Source of the DNA: Chara braunii
Taxonomy: Eukaryota > Streptophyta > Charophyceae > Charales > Characeae
Direction: 5' to 3'
DNA length: 46,929 bases
Assembly (NCBI GenBank): GCA_003427395.1
Contig: BFEA01000564.1
Span: forward strand, 683,932-730,860
Position 1 is the first letter of the stretch, and every line of letters starts with the position of its first letter. The position numbers were made by a program, and so were the translations under genes. The notes under the pieces are model-generated. The model worked only from the letters and a program-made list of their open reading frames with translations, made no database searches and was not told the DNA's origin. Shown here piece by piece: positions 10,735-21,325 of the stretch.

Positions 10735-11095
10735 CTACCCCAAGCACTCGAAGTACCCATACGACAGGGCTCGTCTGACTATGCTTCAATCAGGGTTGGG
10801 AGGAGGTGAGGATCTGCTTAGCCCTGATGCCTATAACCACTGTCCGGTGAGGTCACTAGAAAAGGGTGATGATCCTGGGTGGTAAAAACAGTTAGGCATG
10901 ACCTCGGGAGTACGGACAGCAGTAATGATGAGTAAGGGTGGGAGGGAGTCTCGTAGGGGCCCTGTACAGAAAAATCATCTGGATGATCAATTGGCCGACT
11001 GCTCTAAGGGACTGTCATATGCCTGGTGGCTAGCCTCTGCAACAACCTGGACTTTTCTATAATAAGAAAAGAAAAAAAATGAAAAAACATCTGCA
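10735..11095 (+). mobile_element. 5'-truncated, diverged composite repeat
   Basis: Matches the second half of the composite elements in order: CGAAGTACC, CGACTATGCTTCAA-like, CAGGGTTGGG, GCCTATAACCACTGTCCGG, and terminal CTCTGCAACAACCTGGACTT before an A-rich tail near 11,065-11,090. Confidence 0.7.
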
Positions 11096-11149
11096 GGCAG
11101 AAATAGAGTTTACACTTTAAAATTTAAATCCTGTTTTTTTTGGTGGGGA

Positions 11150-11285
11150 AAGAACGTCTGCAGGGACCGAATTAGTAGGACTGATATGAGCGTCCCTCAA
11201 TATTTGGTCTCCCCCGTTTGGATGACTTTAGTCTATTGGTGGGGAGCAGCTCCTGCTGGGAATCAAGCCCAGTGTCCGGTTGGAC
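11150..11285 (-). mobile_element. Degenerate three-hairpin module
   Basis: On the minus strand: GGACACTGGGCTTGATTCCCAG, GCTCCCCACCAATAGA, and a reduced third hairpin GGAC / GTCC around GCTCATATCA. No clear A-tail. Confidence 0.6.
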
Positions 11286-11295
11286 ACAGCTTATA

Positions 11296-11385
11296 GGTTT
11301 TGCCCCTTCCTGAGAGCAGCATGGATTACCCTAGCCCCAGGGTTTTGCCCCTTCCTGAGAACAGCATGGATTACCCTCGCCCCAG
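11296..11385. repeat. 45-bp tandem duplication
   Basis: Two nearly identical 45-bp units (11,296-11,340 and 11,341-11,385). The length keeps the frame, but there is no evidence of a gene. Confidence 0.9.
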
Positions 11386-11642
11386 GGATTTACTGTTTTC
11401 CGCTGTATAAGATATCTGTCCCTGCAGCAAAAAGTGGTCTATATATGATGTGTGCCTGCAGCAAAAAGTGAAGGCAGGTTGTTAGCCTGTTTCTCTTCCC
11501 TTCCCTATTTCCATGCCTTGCACTTTTGTATTTCTTGGTACCCAGCCATTTCTCCACCTCTACTCCCTCCCACCTCTAGTCCCTCTCTCTTCCAATCCTC
11601 TCAATAAGAGAATTGAACATTCGTCCGGCCATCCTTTCCGCT
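11386..11642. other. No recognisable feature
   Basis: A pyrimidine-rich stretch with a short repeated CCTGCAGCAAAAAGTG (near 11,421 and 11,455). I see no gene. Confidence 0.4.
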
Positions 11643-11652
11643 GATGTCCAGT

Positions 11653-11727
11653 TGATGTAGCTCAGTGGCTAGAGCGCCCGTTGGAAATGTGCACTGTGGT
11701 ATGAGGTTGTGGGTTCAAAACTCCACA
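11653..11727 (+). repeat. tRNA-derived SINE head, unit 1
   Basis: Box A TAGCTCAGTGGCTAGAGC (from 11,658) and box B GGTTCAAAACT (11,712-11,722) are at tRNA-like spacing. The middle does not fold into a proper anticodon arm, so this is an internal Pol III promoter remnant, not a working tRNA. Confidence 0.75.
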
Positions 11728-11952
11728 GCCTCATGCATGGACACCGGCAAGGCGTTAGAATGACGCACGGCTGGACACACTCCCCTGGGCTGACGCATGG
11801 TACTATTACAGACACTGCCTGCACACCACCCAGGGGGTCAGTCCATGGGTGTTGTATGCTGGTCTGGTCTTCCCGTTGGTTGCTGGTTGTTGTTGGCTTT
11901 GGTCTCTCTGATGATCTCCCCCAGTCCAGACAATACGCACATTATATTCACT

Positions 11953-12032
11953 TCCCACGGTAGTACAAGTGGTAGAACACTGCAGTTTCAGACTGTAGGT
12001 CACAGGTTCGAGTCCGGTTCCAGACTTTGGGG
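11953..12032 (+). repeat. tRNA-derived unit 2
   Basis: Box-A-like TAGTACAAGTGGTAGAAC (11,961) and a perfect box B GGTTCGAGTCC (12,005-12,015). It is a second, distinct tRNA-like unit about 300 bp after the first and is conserved in the 45.0 kb copy. Confidence 0.72.
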
Positions 12033-12165
12033 GGGTCCTGTCCAGATAGACCTGTCTCTACCACATACACACACACACATGAGATACTACCCCAGATAGC
12101 ACAATCCATACACACATACTATACATGCATATATATATCTCAAGGTACACACACACATATATGTA

Positions 12166-12242
12166 CTAGTGGAGGTGGTAAGAGCACCTCTCACCAGTAC
12201 TCAGTAGTCACTTCGCAGATGCTCCATGGTGGGGAGCAGCAT
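12166..12242 (-). other. Hairpin with the conserved loop, inside the composite element
   Basis: On the minus strand GCTCCCCACCATGGAGC is followed by GTACTGGTGAGAGG / CCTCCACTAGTAC around TGCTCTTACCA. This matches hairpins two and three of the LINE module, opposite to the host element's orientation. Confidence 0.68.
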
Positions 12243-12309
12243 ACAACCATACATACAGCTCACAGGCACACATCTATGACACAGAGTACATACACACATA
12301 CACATCCGT

Positions 12310-12550
12310 AGGGTTGGGAGGAGGTTACAGTCAACTGATAATGATGACAGGCGTCTCGATGATAAGTACCCCGCCTTCAGAATACAGCTAGTGGTGGGAG
12401 AGTAGAGGGCGTGAGTCACGGGCTGGTCTGGTGGGTTTCAACTGGTGATGATAATAGGCGTCTCGATGATAAGTACCCCGCATTAAATATACAGCTAGGT
12501 CTGTGGTGGGAGAGTAGAGGACGTGAGTTACTAGTTTGTCAACTTAGGGG

Positions 12551-12593
<43 letters not shown>

Positions 12594-12895
12594 CACATGC
12601 ACGCATACACACACACATACACACACACATACACACACACACACACGCATACATAAGGGCTGGGTGGAGGTCACAATCAACTGATAACGATGATAGGCGT
12701 CTCGATGATAAGTACCCCGCCTTAAATATACAGCTAGGGTCTGTGGTGGGAGAGTAGAGGGCGGAGTCACTGGCTGGCTTGGTCGACTCCAACTGGTGAT
12801 GATGATAGGCGTCTCGATGATAAGTACCCTGCATTAAGTATACAGCTAGGTCTGTGGTGGGAGAGAAGAGGGCGTAAGTTACTAGCTGGTCAATT
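12310..12895. repeat. Alternating ~110-bp minisatellite array
   Basis: Four units share GGCGTCTCGATGATAAGTAC and TGGTGGGAGAG (about 12,310, 12,421, 12,655 and 12,776). Units 1 and 3 read CCCCGCCTT; units 2 and 4 read CCNGCATTA. The A-B-A-B order implies duplication of a two-unit block. A remnant is near 45,650-45,715. Confidence 0.85.
12552..12651. repeat. (CA)n microsatellite
   Basis: About 100 bases of CA repeat with minor interruptions lie between minisatellite units 2 and 3. Confidence 0.95.
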
Positions 12896-13360
12896 TAGAG
12901 GCCAATAGGTGATTGCTTGAGCCTGGTGTCCGAAGTACCAGTACGACGAGGCTCGTTCGACTATGCTTCAACCAGGGCTGGGTCGCTAGCCCTGGTGCCT
13001 GTCACTACTGTTCGGTCTAAGTTCCCCTCAATACTGGTAGGGTGATGGTCCTGAGTGCTGGTCACACTGAGATAGGATAGTAGGGATAGGTGATGCGCTG
13101 GGAGTATTTACGTGAGGATGGGATGGGTGGTGGCCTCGCCTCCCCAGAGCGACCACAGCTGACCGCTTCCGGCGATCAATGTGCGCCTAGTAACTGGCCT
13201 CTACAACACCCTGGACTTCAAAAAAAAAAAAAAAAAAAAAAAAGGATGTCAGGGGCAGGGAAGGGTGGTTGTAGGAAAGATGGCTGCTGGGGGGGGGAGA
13301 GGGGAGAAGACCGGCAGGGTTGGAGGGCTCGGATAGGGAAAAAGAAACGGGAGGTATAGT

Positions 13361-13361
<1 letters not shown>

Positions 13362-13401
<40 letters not shown>

Positions 13402-13588
13402 CTAGGGTTGATGCTAGAGGAGCTGGGAAGAGCAGACCCCTCTAGCATTTCCCGAGGAGGCTCCGTCTACTGGGGGGGAGCTTAAACAGCTGGAAGCGGT
13501 CCATCGTCCCTTTACATTGAGCTTGTTTAGTGATAAGCCTGCACCACTATGATGATTTCTGCTTAAGGGTACCTCTTCAACCCACTGA
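13362..13588 (-). repeat. Second copy of LINE copy B 3' end, joined at an N
   Basis: Carries the same T-tract, hairpin module and flank as 13,590-13,812 but differs at many positions. It ends at CCCACTGA, exactly at the ambiguous base 13,589. It may be a real tandem duplicate or two repeat copies joined by gap closing. Confidence 0.75.
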
Positions 13589-13589
13589 N
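13589..13589. other. Ambiguous base (N)
   Basis: A single N lies between CCCACTGA and a T-tract, at the boundary of two similar repeat copies. It marks an assembly join. Confidence 0.99.
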
Positions 13590-13622
<33 letters not shown>

Positions 13623-13812
13623 CTAGGGTTGATGCTAGAGGAGCTGATAAGAGCAGACCCCTCTAGCATTTCCCCAAGAGGCTCCATCTATTGGCGGGGA
13701 GCTTAACCTGCTGGAAGCGGTCCATCGTCCCTTTACATTGAGCTTGTTTAGTGATAAGCCTGCACCACTATGATGATTTCTGCTTAAGGGTACCTCTTCA
13801 ACCCACTGAAGG
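13590..13812 (-). other. Three-hairpin 3' module of LINE copy B
   Basis: On the minus strand, GCTCCCCGCCAATAGATGGAGC is followed by GATGCTAGAGGGG / CTCCTCTAGCATC around TGCTCTTATCA, then the A-tail. Stem bases differ from copy A on both sides while pairing is kept. Confidence 0.85.
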
Positions 13813-13879
13813 GCGCCTGATGAGCCCTGAAAATCTAGTGCCCTTTAAGCAGAATACTACATTTCTCTTTCCTTACTCC

Positions 13880-14713
13880 TGCCCAAACCATTGTATTTCT
13901 ACGATTGTTGTGGCCGCCGGGGGAAACATTTATGGAAATTCCCCTCGAATATTCATCGGAATGTCAAGATTGACTTGAAGCCAGTTGTGGAACTCGAGTT
14001 TGCAGTCCTTGGCGAATTCATTGCCTCCCCTTCCATTCCCTCTCTCCCCAGGACAAACGATGTGTGGCATCCTGCCTCCCCTTTCCCCTCCCAGCCAGTC
14101 TGCGCAGAAGTTACTGATTTCTTTTGTAATGTCTGCTTTTTGTGTCAAATGTGTTATCTTTCCTGCACTTTTTTCCTTTGCACACTTATTTCAGTTTCTA
14201 TGAAATGCCTGACTATTTTGCCGCTTCCCCTTCCCCCATCCTAGCCCCTTCCTGATTAAACACACATCTTCTTGTCCACAATGTCCATACCACCGCCTTC
14301 CTGGCCGTGCCGAACAGATTGTTGGTGAAGCTGGAAGCTAGCAGCCTTCCCCATTCTCCTAATAGGATTGTTTTCTGTTTCCATGGCCACTCCTCCTCAG
14401 TGCCCAGTTGTGACCAAATGCGGTCCCACCAATGCCACATTAGTACCGCCCCTGGGCACCGGAGGAAACTGTCTTTTATTGTTTCACATATGTTGCGGCC
14501 CGGGAATCCTACATAGCAGAGTTTACACCATGGAAGAGCCTCCTCTTTCTGTTCCAGATTGATTATGTCAATGATCCAATTGTTGGTGGGGAGGCATTTA
14601 TGATTAACCTCTTTGAACCACTTTATCCCTCTTATTTGGTCATCACTCAGGCTTAAATGTCTCTCACATCTATCCCTTACCACTGTCTGCACATCTACCT
14701 TGGGCCTAATCAT
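13880..14713 (-). pseudogene. LINE copy B C-terminal zf-RVT-like region
   Basis: An open stretch of 166 codons (14,713-14,213) has CLPTNNWIIDI, ALPWCKLC, CETIKDSFLRCPGA and LMWHWWDRIWS, with the C-x2-C and later Cys of the RVT zinc-binding domain. Before the tail it reads CERHLSLSDDQIRGIKWFK, as in copy E. A short frame after it (14,148-13,930) keeps CADWLGGERGG and FHNWLQV, the conserved end of ORF2. Confidence 0.85.
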
Positions 14714-15950
14714 CCTATAAGTGTTCTTTACCGTCAGCCCAATGAGTTCTACTTTTTTCCCCGTTCGGCCTCTCTCCCATTGCCATTAAAATGGATCCAG
14801 GGCTAAACTGTACAGGTGAGCGTCCGGGCGATAAACTTGCAATTTTGTCTTCCCTCCCTTGTGTATCTGCAACAACCAGATCCGATATAGGTTGACTTTT
14901 TCGTGCCACTGGACTGAGTCTAGGTGGTACCTCACCAGGGTGTCATCCCTTTTTCTTTCACAAAGATTTACCATAGCTCCTTCAGCTCTCACCTCCACCT
15001 CACACCCTATTTGTAGGGGTAGGTCCTCTGCCGTGACTGTCACCCAGTCTTGTTCCTGCAAGGACTGTCCTTTTCTCAGGATCACCACCCAGGCTAAGGA
15101 TATGAAGAATATAAGTTGTTCCAACATGTCTGCTAGGTTGCGGGCATATCGTAGATAGGGTCTTAGTTGTTGGGCAGTTTTCCAATCGCTGGTTGCCTCA
15201 TCCCATATATCCCCTACTCGGAGAATCCCATTTCTAACCCACATAGCCCATTGGGGCTCCGAGCTGCCAAAAACCCGACCTTGTCTATCTGTAATGACTC
15301 TGTTCCCAAACAAGGGCTGGCGCATGACTTCTTTCATCCATTCTGAGGAGGGTTTGTTTGGGATCGGCAACCTTCTCCAATTCTTGATGAGGTTGGTCAA
15401 AAAATTGTCCTTTGTTAGATCTTGTCTTGTTGCTCCTCTATCTCCTTCCTCTCGTGAATGTGAATTGGTTCGGGGGATGGATCAATACTGGTTTTCAATC
15501 CATGTCAGTGGGTCTACTCTTGGGGCGGCTCTTAGGGTCAGCCTACGGATCTGTTCCTTCGCCAGATTCCACCATGGGGGGGTTATGCCCAGGATCAGTC
15601 TTTTTACCTATTGGATTGACAGTGCCGTAGCTTGCAGAGAGGGACCCAACAGTCAAATTCCTTCCTTCGTTTTAGGTTGGATCAATGTATCCCATGCCAC
15701 TCGGTTTATCATATGTTGCTGGTCTAAGTCCCCCCTCCAGAGGAAGATCGCTAGTTGTTTTTTTAGCATTTTGACACTATTCTTACCAAGGTGTCAGTGG
15801 GCAGACTTATACTAGAAAGTTGTCAACACCTCGTTGTTAATAATCAGCTCCCTCCCAAAAATTGACGTGTTTCTGTTTTTCACTTTTGCATTTTTTCTAG
15901 CGCTATTCTAATGATCCATTCATCATTTCCTTTTGATGGTCCCTGCACTA
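14714..15950 (-). pseudogene. LINE copy B post-RT (thumb/connection) region
   Basis: Main open stretch 15,400-14,786 (204 codons): KPSSEWMKEVMRQPLFGNRV, WVRNGILRVGDIWDE, an acidic/basic segment, and NLYRIWLLQIHKGGK. These motifs recur in copies A and E. No catalytic residues are expected here. Confidence 0.78.
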
Positions 15951-17200
15951 AAATTGTCACCTCTAGTTCTCGAATATGCTCCTCAAGTCCACCTTGGGCT
16001 GTTCCGGGGGGCGAACTCCATGATAATGGATCCACCAGCCCTGTGTCTTACCTTCCCAATTGACGGTCATGTTAGACACCCGGGTGAAACGTGCCATAAG
16101 GGTGTGGATTTCTGCCATATTATTTTGAGTGACCTCTGTTACTATTGTCAAGTCGTCAGCAAACATCGAGTAGATGGGTATGGCTTCGTCTCAGATGCCC
16201 GTCAAACAAAGTCTGCAGATTTTCTTATTTCTTCCCAGATTGACCCCGAATGCTTCCATTACTATGAGGGGGAGAAAGGGGGCTATGGGATCTCCCTGCG
16301 CACGGAGCGTTGCAATTTGATTTTCGGTGCAAGCAGGTCATTCACATGTACTCGTGTTGTTGCGTTGCGATGGAGGATCCTTATCCAGTCTCGAAATTCT
16401 GGTCCAAAGTTCATTCTCTGTAGGCACTTGTCTAAGAATCTAAAGTCCACGTGGTCATAAGTTTTTTCAAGATCAATAAACACTATTGTTGCGTTTTGCT
16501 TCGATTGTCTTGCTAGTTTGATTAATTCATTGACCAATAGCACACTGTCCTGGATGTTCCTATTGCGCATGAACCCAGTTTGTGCAGGGTGGATTATCTC
16601 CTCCAAAACAGGGATCATCCTGTTGGTCAGCACCTTGGCCACAAGCTTATATATCATCGTGAGAACAGTGATTGGTAGATAGTTTTCTATGTTTGTTTTG
16701 TCACATTTTTTATACAGCAAGGTGAGGATGTCTTGACCCACAAATTCCCCTATATCTCTTGATGCCTTCACCTGCCTGTAGTATTCCATCAACTCCTTCG
16801 CCATGGGGCACCATATTTTCTCCCATAATTCTTTAGGAAGTTCATCTATCCCCGGGGTTTTCTCTTCTTCCATCTGTAAGAGGGCATTCCAGATTTCCTC
16901 TTTTCGTAGTGGTTTTTCCATAGCCTCGCGCTATTCGTGTGATATCCATTTTGAGAAGGGAGCAAAAAATTCATCAATATTACCTTCCCTTTCCGGTTTT
17001 GGTTCCCCCGCTAGGTTGGAGGCAAAAATATTTTTGTAGAAGTCTCTAGCCACTCCTAGGCTGTGGGCCGATGAACATAAGGTGACCTCCCGCGTTTTGG
17101 TTGGGTCGTATAGTCCCTCTATGGCGGATCTTTTGACCCTTGTTTGGGCCAGTGCAAAAAAACTTACATTCATTTGTCCTTCCACTGAGTGCTTAATTAT
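15951..17200 (-). pseudogene. LINE copy B reverse transcriptase, frameshifted
   Basis: 16,921-16,283 (212 codons) carries KEEIWNALLQMEEEKTPGID, NYLPITVLTM, HPAQTGFMRNRNIQD, VFIDLEKTYDHVDF and SVRREIP (RQGDP expected). A second frame (16,166-15,963) begins MFADDLTIVTE, so the catalytic Asp pair is intact there, and continues VNWEGKTQGWWIHYHGVRPP. An upstream part (17,185-16,931) has ALAQTRVKRSAIEGL. A frameshift separates the palm halves. Confidence 0.9.
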
Positions 17201-18330
17201 TTTGCCTCTGATGATGGATCGTTGTCACCTTTCTTAAGCAAATTTTAGAAGTTTCTCTTTAAGTTTTTGTATTTCGGTGGGTTGCGTTTGGAGGTGTTGG
17301 TGCAATGATTGTTCCAATTCATAGCTCCGTATTTTCTCTTCAATGCCAAGTTCCTGTGCGCATTTTTCTTTAGCTCGTATTCGCGAAAATTCGTTGTATT
17401 TTCTGGCCAAGAATGTCAGCCCATTGTTAAATCACGCAATCGATGAGTCGTGTTGGTCTTGCGTGGTACGCCAGTACTCCCATACGTCCCTGAGGAACCT
17501 TTGAAACTGCTGCAGTTTAAGTAGAGATGTGTTAAGTTTGTAGAAACCTTTTCCATGGTCTGTTTTTTTTCAGAATCTAAGCAGCACTGCGTACATCTTG
17601 TGGTCCGCCCCCGGCCATGGACTTTGTGGGAAGATGGTCGTGGTATGTACTTACTCTGTAGTGCTTTATCCAAATCTTCGGCCACTATTCTGGATCTGGA
17701 TTGGTACGGTGTTCCACTGTTGCGTATACTAGTGAAGAATCTTCTCTGCAGGTGCACGCGTCGGAAAGAGTCGTATAGATGTTTCGCCTCACTGAGTCTG
17801 TGGATTGTACCTTCATCCTCCTCTATATAGGTCGTTCACAGGGAGAGAATTCTCCACCTGTCCAAGTTTCAATCAGGTGTTGCGTTAAAATCCCCTGCGA
17901 TGATCGTGGGAATGCCATGTGGCAGTTGAGCCCGAATGTGTTTGAAAAAGGTTTTGTGATGCTCTAGCTCGTTGGGGCCATACACATAGACTACAAAGAT
18001 CACCTCTATTTCCAGCATGTGGAGGACGGCCACCCATCTCCCCTCCTTCGTATCTCCTACGGAATGGATGACGTCCACCTGGGAGTCGGGGGGGATTCAA
18101 ATTGCCACCCCTGTTGAACTCGACGTTGGGAAGTAGGCGGTGATTTTTTAAAAGGGCCAGGCCTAATTGTGCGCCCTGTTATGCTCCAAGCCTTGTCCTT
18201 GACATAGTAGGTTTGCAGTTTGTCCGCTTCTTGGTTGGGCTGCCCCTCTCTTGCTTGTTGTTGCTGGTACTAGGTTCAGAGTTGTCCATGACCGTTAAAT
18301 TTCACCCAATCTGCGGTGTCCAGTAAGGAG
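17201..18330 (-). pseudogene. LINE copy B endonuclease, N-terminus damaged
   Basis: 18,078-17,869 carries GRWVAVLHMLEIEV, VYVYGPNE, IPTIIAGDFNATPD; GDFN is intact. After a stop, the C-terminal part (17,757-17,416) keeps SRSRI-like sequence and SEKKQTMEK. The first ~60 residues (LNVNGL and ETH region) cannot be found and appear deleted or too diverged. Downstream to 17,201 is the linker (WFNNGL-like, RKYNEFSRI) before RT. Confidence 0.8.
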
Positions 18331-18369
18331 GCATCCTGCAGGAGGTTGTGCCTTAGGAGCGAGCATAAG

Positions 18370-18660
18370 CAGTGTAGCACATATGCGACCCTCCATAGGG
18401 GACTGTCCCTGATTCTTGTCTGATGCATTTCCAATGGCTCGATATGGGAGAGTCAGATCAGACCCTCCTCCTTACATTCGTTGAACCGAGCGAATGTTAC
18501 TCTCATGTGTGTTGTCCCTCCCCCCAACTATCCATTTGGCTTCTGCCCCGGGCTCAAACTGTGATTCTACAAATCTGTCCAGGTCCAACTATAACACCTT
18601 TCTCACTCTATGTCGTAGTCCTTATAGTAGGACCATCCCTTCAAGCTGGCCCCCCCTGGT
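18370..18660 (-). pseudogene. Conserved pre-endonuclease domain, LINE copy B
   Basis: Two frames join to give MRVTFARFNECKEEGLI..LSHIEPLEM, matching copy A RDTFVRFEDNKESGLRWFSH position by position; a later WRVAYVL matches WLIGEV. At least one stop and one frameshift interrupt it. Function is unrecognised. Confidence 0.6.
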
Positions 18661-18819
18661 GCCCTTTTTCCGATGGGCACAGACCCACCTCCCCCTGTTC
18701 CAAGCATTGTCTCAGGCGGCGTCTTTTGGTAGGCTGATTCTCCTGGGGCAGGCCTGTGTCCGGTCTGGGTCGTCCGGGGGGGGTTGTCAGTTTGTCGTGT
18801 CTGGTTATGCTTTCTTTCC

Positions 18820-21325
18820 TTGGCTTTACTTATGTCTGGTTGCCTTCCTTCTGCTGCTGATTCGCCTTGCCCCTGGTTGTGGGTCGCAGTCTGTGTCTCC
18901 GCCTATGCGCTTGTCTCCTGCCTTTTTTTGCTCCCTTTCCCCCTTTTGTAGTCTTCCTGATCTTTCCATCTTTTCGGTCTTTACTTCCTGGTTCCCTGTT
19001 CTTGGGCATGGAGGTGGCAGGAGTTCAGCCATTATGTGTAAAACTCGAGTGCCCACTTCTGGCCTGTGCAAGCCCGAGGGCAGTCCTTCCGCCATTACAT
19101 TCTTAAGGTTGGGACTTCCATCGAGAATATGGAAGATACTCATGTACGTTGCATCCCATAACTCATCTGACTCTGGATCGTATTTGTCTTCCAGACTGCT
19201 AAGTAGCCAGTCCACCAGATGGATCAGCTTCTATTCGATTGGGATATGTTGATCATGTTGGGTGTCGTGATCGTATGGTGTCTGGGCATCTTCCATTATT
19301 ATTTCTGGAGGGGGGGGGGGNGGGGATGTCCTACCTCCATCGGGGTGGGGCCAAAGGCCTCCTTGAAGGGGTTTGGGTCATGTCCTATCCTCACAGGAGG
19401 TTCCTCGTCTCCCTCCCCTACTGATTGTATCTGTTGACTATCCTCCTGATTGGACAATTGCCCCTCTTTGCTTCCTTCCCCTGTCCCCTCCTCCCTTGTG
19501 CGTTTTTTTCCTTTGTCCCCCTTGCTTCCTCTCCCCTGGATTGCCTCTTTGCTTTCCTTTTCCTTCTTTTCTGTTTGTTCCACCACCTTTTCTTCCAGGT
19601 AGGCCTGTGGTGAAGGCCTCGGTAAGGGAAAAGCCTTGGTTTGACTCTGATGCTCCGGGGGTCTTTTGGTTCTCCACTCCAAGTGCACCTGATTACTCTC
19701 ACCTTGTGCAGGCCTGTCTGCACTTACCTCTCTCGTGTTCCCTCCTAGTGGGTGAGATTGTTGCACCTGATGTGATACCTTTGTTGGGACAGTCAGGGCT
19801 AGACTGGTTTGGTTATCTGAGATTTTTTTTCCTTGTTCGTCGTACCTTTCATCTCAGTGCTGCCGAGATCTGGGGGCCCCTGCCTCTCGTGGTATCCATG
19901 TGTCCGGAGGCTTGGATTCCCCTCGGGTTTCTCCCATCTCCATCCCTTTGGCTTCCCGTCTCTGTCGCTCCCTTCTACGTAGACCCAACCCCCGTGCCCC
20001 TAGTCTACGGTCCTCCATAGGTTTCCCCAGAAGGGGTCTCTCAAAAGTCGTCCCGTAACTCTGTTTTGTTTACCGGGGTTGTTGGGGCAGGCCATGTCTG
20101 TGCACGGGTGCCCATACGCTTTACAGCGAAAGCACCAAGGTCTATGCTTGTAGGCAATATGAATCCTATATTATTTCCCCCCCACTTTGTAGAGGATTAT
20201 GTCATCAATTGGAAACGGTTGGGAGGGTGCGAAATCCAGAGCTAGCATAAGGTAATCATTTCTTCTCGCCACCTAGGAAGGGAGGGGGTCGATGAAGTCA
20301 ACGATATCGAACTGTTCCCTGAGATTGTGGATGGAGGCCGCCTAGATCTTTATGGGGATGTGCTTGAACTCCACCCAGTAGTGGTCCTCCATCATCTGTG
20401 TTTTTTTTCTCATCGGGGCCTTGTTTAAGGGGGGCCCAGGGGTAGATGCGGACCTCTGATCGGTCACACCTTAGCTTCTTCCATCTGTCAATGGTCACCT
20501 TGTCTCTTTCGTGAAGGCACAGGATCGTGTAGATGGTGGCCGAGACCGGTTGAATAAGGAAATCATCATGTGCAGCATCTGGGCAACCTTTGAGGGCGCC
20601 CGGTCTTTTGCCGATCCACTTGATTTTGTCGTTAGTGGATTTCTAAGCTTCGTCGTTCGGAAAGACCCAATTGCTCGCATGTTTCTGGTAGGTGGAGTCC
20701 CGTTCTGCCAATTTTTGTAGGGGGTAGGACCTGACCTGTATCTTCTTTCCTCCAAGGTCCACCACTTCTGCTTTGAGGGAGTAAGGAAGCGTGAGAGGAA
20801 GAATGCCCGGGCTGTGGAGAGGCTGGACAGGGGAAGTTGGAGGGTGTCGGGTTGGGGGTTCTTCCTTTGTACTTCTAAGGTATTGTCCTGGTACGGTCCT
20901 TTGAGCTTGGCTGCCCAGGAGGCTTGTGCCGCGGCTCCTCCTGCGGTGGAGGAGCTCACCATGGCCTGCCTCTCTTCCCCCCCTTGTGTGATTTGCAACC
21001 CTTCCTCCCTGTTCGCCTGCAGGTGTTCCTGTGCCATGGTGCTGACTCCAACCTCCTTCCTCTGCTGTTCTTCCTGCACCCTAAGTTGTGCTTCTCCTGC
21101 CTCCCCCATGAGTTGTTCCCCTTGCTTAGGCCCCTTGTTGTTGTTGTGCTTGAAGGGGGGGTTGGCCAGCAGTTTCAAGGCCGCTTGTCTCATAACCCCT
21201 CTGAACAGGAGCATGGACTTTGCCCTCTTGCGGTACCTCTGGTTGTGCGAGAGCCTGGCCATGTCTGTTCCCTTACCTTTTATATTCCTTTTGGTTGCCT
21301 CTATGTTCTTGCTTTGATATTGCAA
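18820..21325 (-). pseudogene. LINE copy B ORF1, broken
   Basis: N-terminal open stretch 21,325-20,495 (276 codons); the conserved start is probably the MARLSHNQRYRKRAK methionine near 21,262, aligning with copy A. The next frame (20,498-20,298) has WKKLRCDRSEVRIYPW; its Trp is a stop in copy A. A knuckle near 20,150-20,080 reads PWCFRCKAYGH...C (C-x2-C-x4-H-x6-C). 19,766-19,299 is a charged linker with AFGPTPMEV. 19,215-18,826 (129 codons) is the helical domain: MDWLLSSLEDKYDP, NLKNVMAEGLPSG, RVLHIMAELLPPP. It likely binds element RNA. Confidence 0.85.
19321..19321. other. Ambiguous base (N) in a G run
   Basis: A single N sits inside a homopolymer of G within copy B ORF1. It most likely reflects uncertain homopolymer length. 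Confidence 0.98.

Larger units (their letters stand above)
11643..13252 (+). mobile_element. Composite tRNA-headed retroposon with poly(A) and candidate TSD
   Basis: The element (11,652-13,243) starts with a tRNA-like unit and has a second at 11,953-12,030. It then holds a loop-conserved hairpin, a minisatellite/(CA)n core, and a conserved 3' part ending CTCTACAACACCCTGGACTTC plus 24 A. Flanks GATGTCCAG (11,643-11,651) and GATGTCAG (13,245-13,252) look like a decayed target-site duplication. With no coding potential it resembles a very long SINE or a chimeric non-autonomous retroposon. A second copy is at 44,606-46,023. Confidence 0.72.
13590..21325 (-). mobile_element. LINE copy B, near full length, inactivated
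   Basis: A minus-strand LINE of about 7.7 kb with the architecture of copy A: ORF1 (21,325 to about 18,820), pre-endonuclease block, endonuclease with an intact GDFN motif, RT with an intact FADD box, zf-RVT-like tail, 3' UTR with the hairpin module, and a poly(A) tract (T13,590-13,618 on plus). It is GC-richer than copies C and D and better preserved than A, but frames are still broken. ORF1 contains an N at 19,321. Confidence 0.92.

Noticed and set aside
11653-11727. Functional tRNA gene
   Set aside because: Boxes A and B are present but acceptor and anticodon stems do not form; it is a SINE-type head.
12531-12834. Minus-strand open frames with long Cys-Val runs
   Set aside because: They are translations of the (CA)n microsatellite and adjoining minisatellite.
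18494-20020. Long plus-strand frames of 252 and 215 codons
   Set aside because: They are antisense shadows of LINE copy B ORF1 with leucine/proline-rich composition and no conserved motif.
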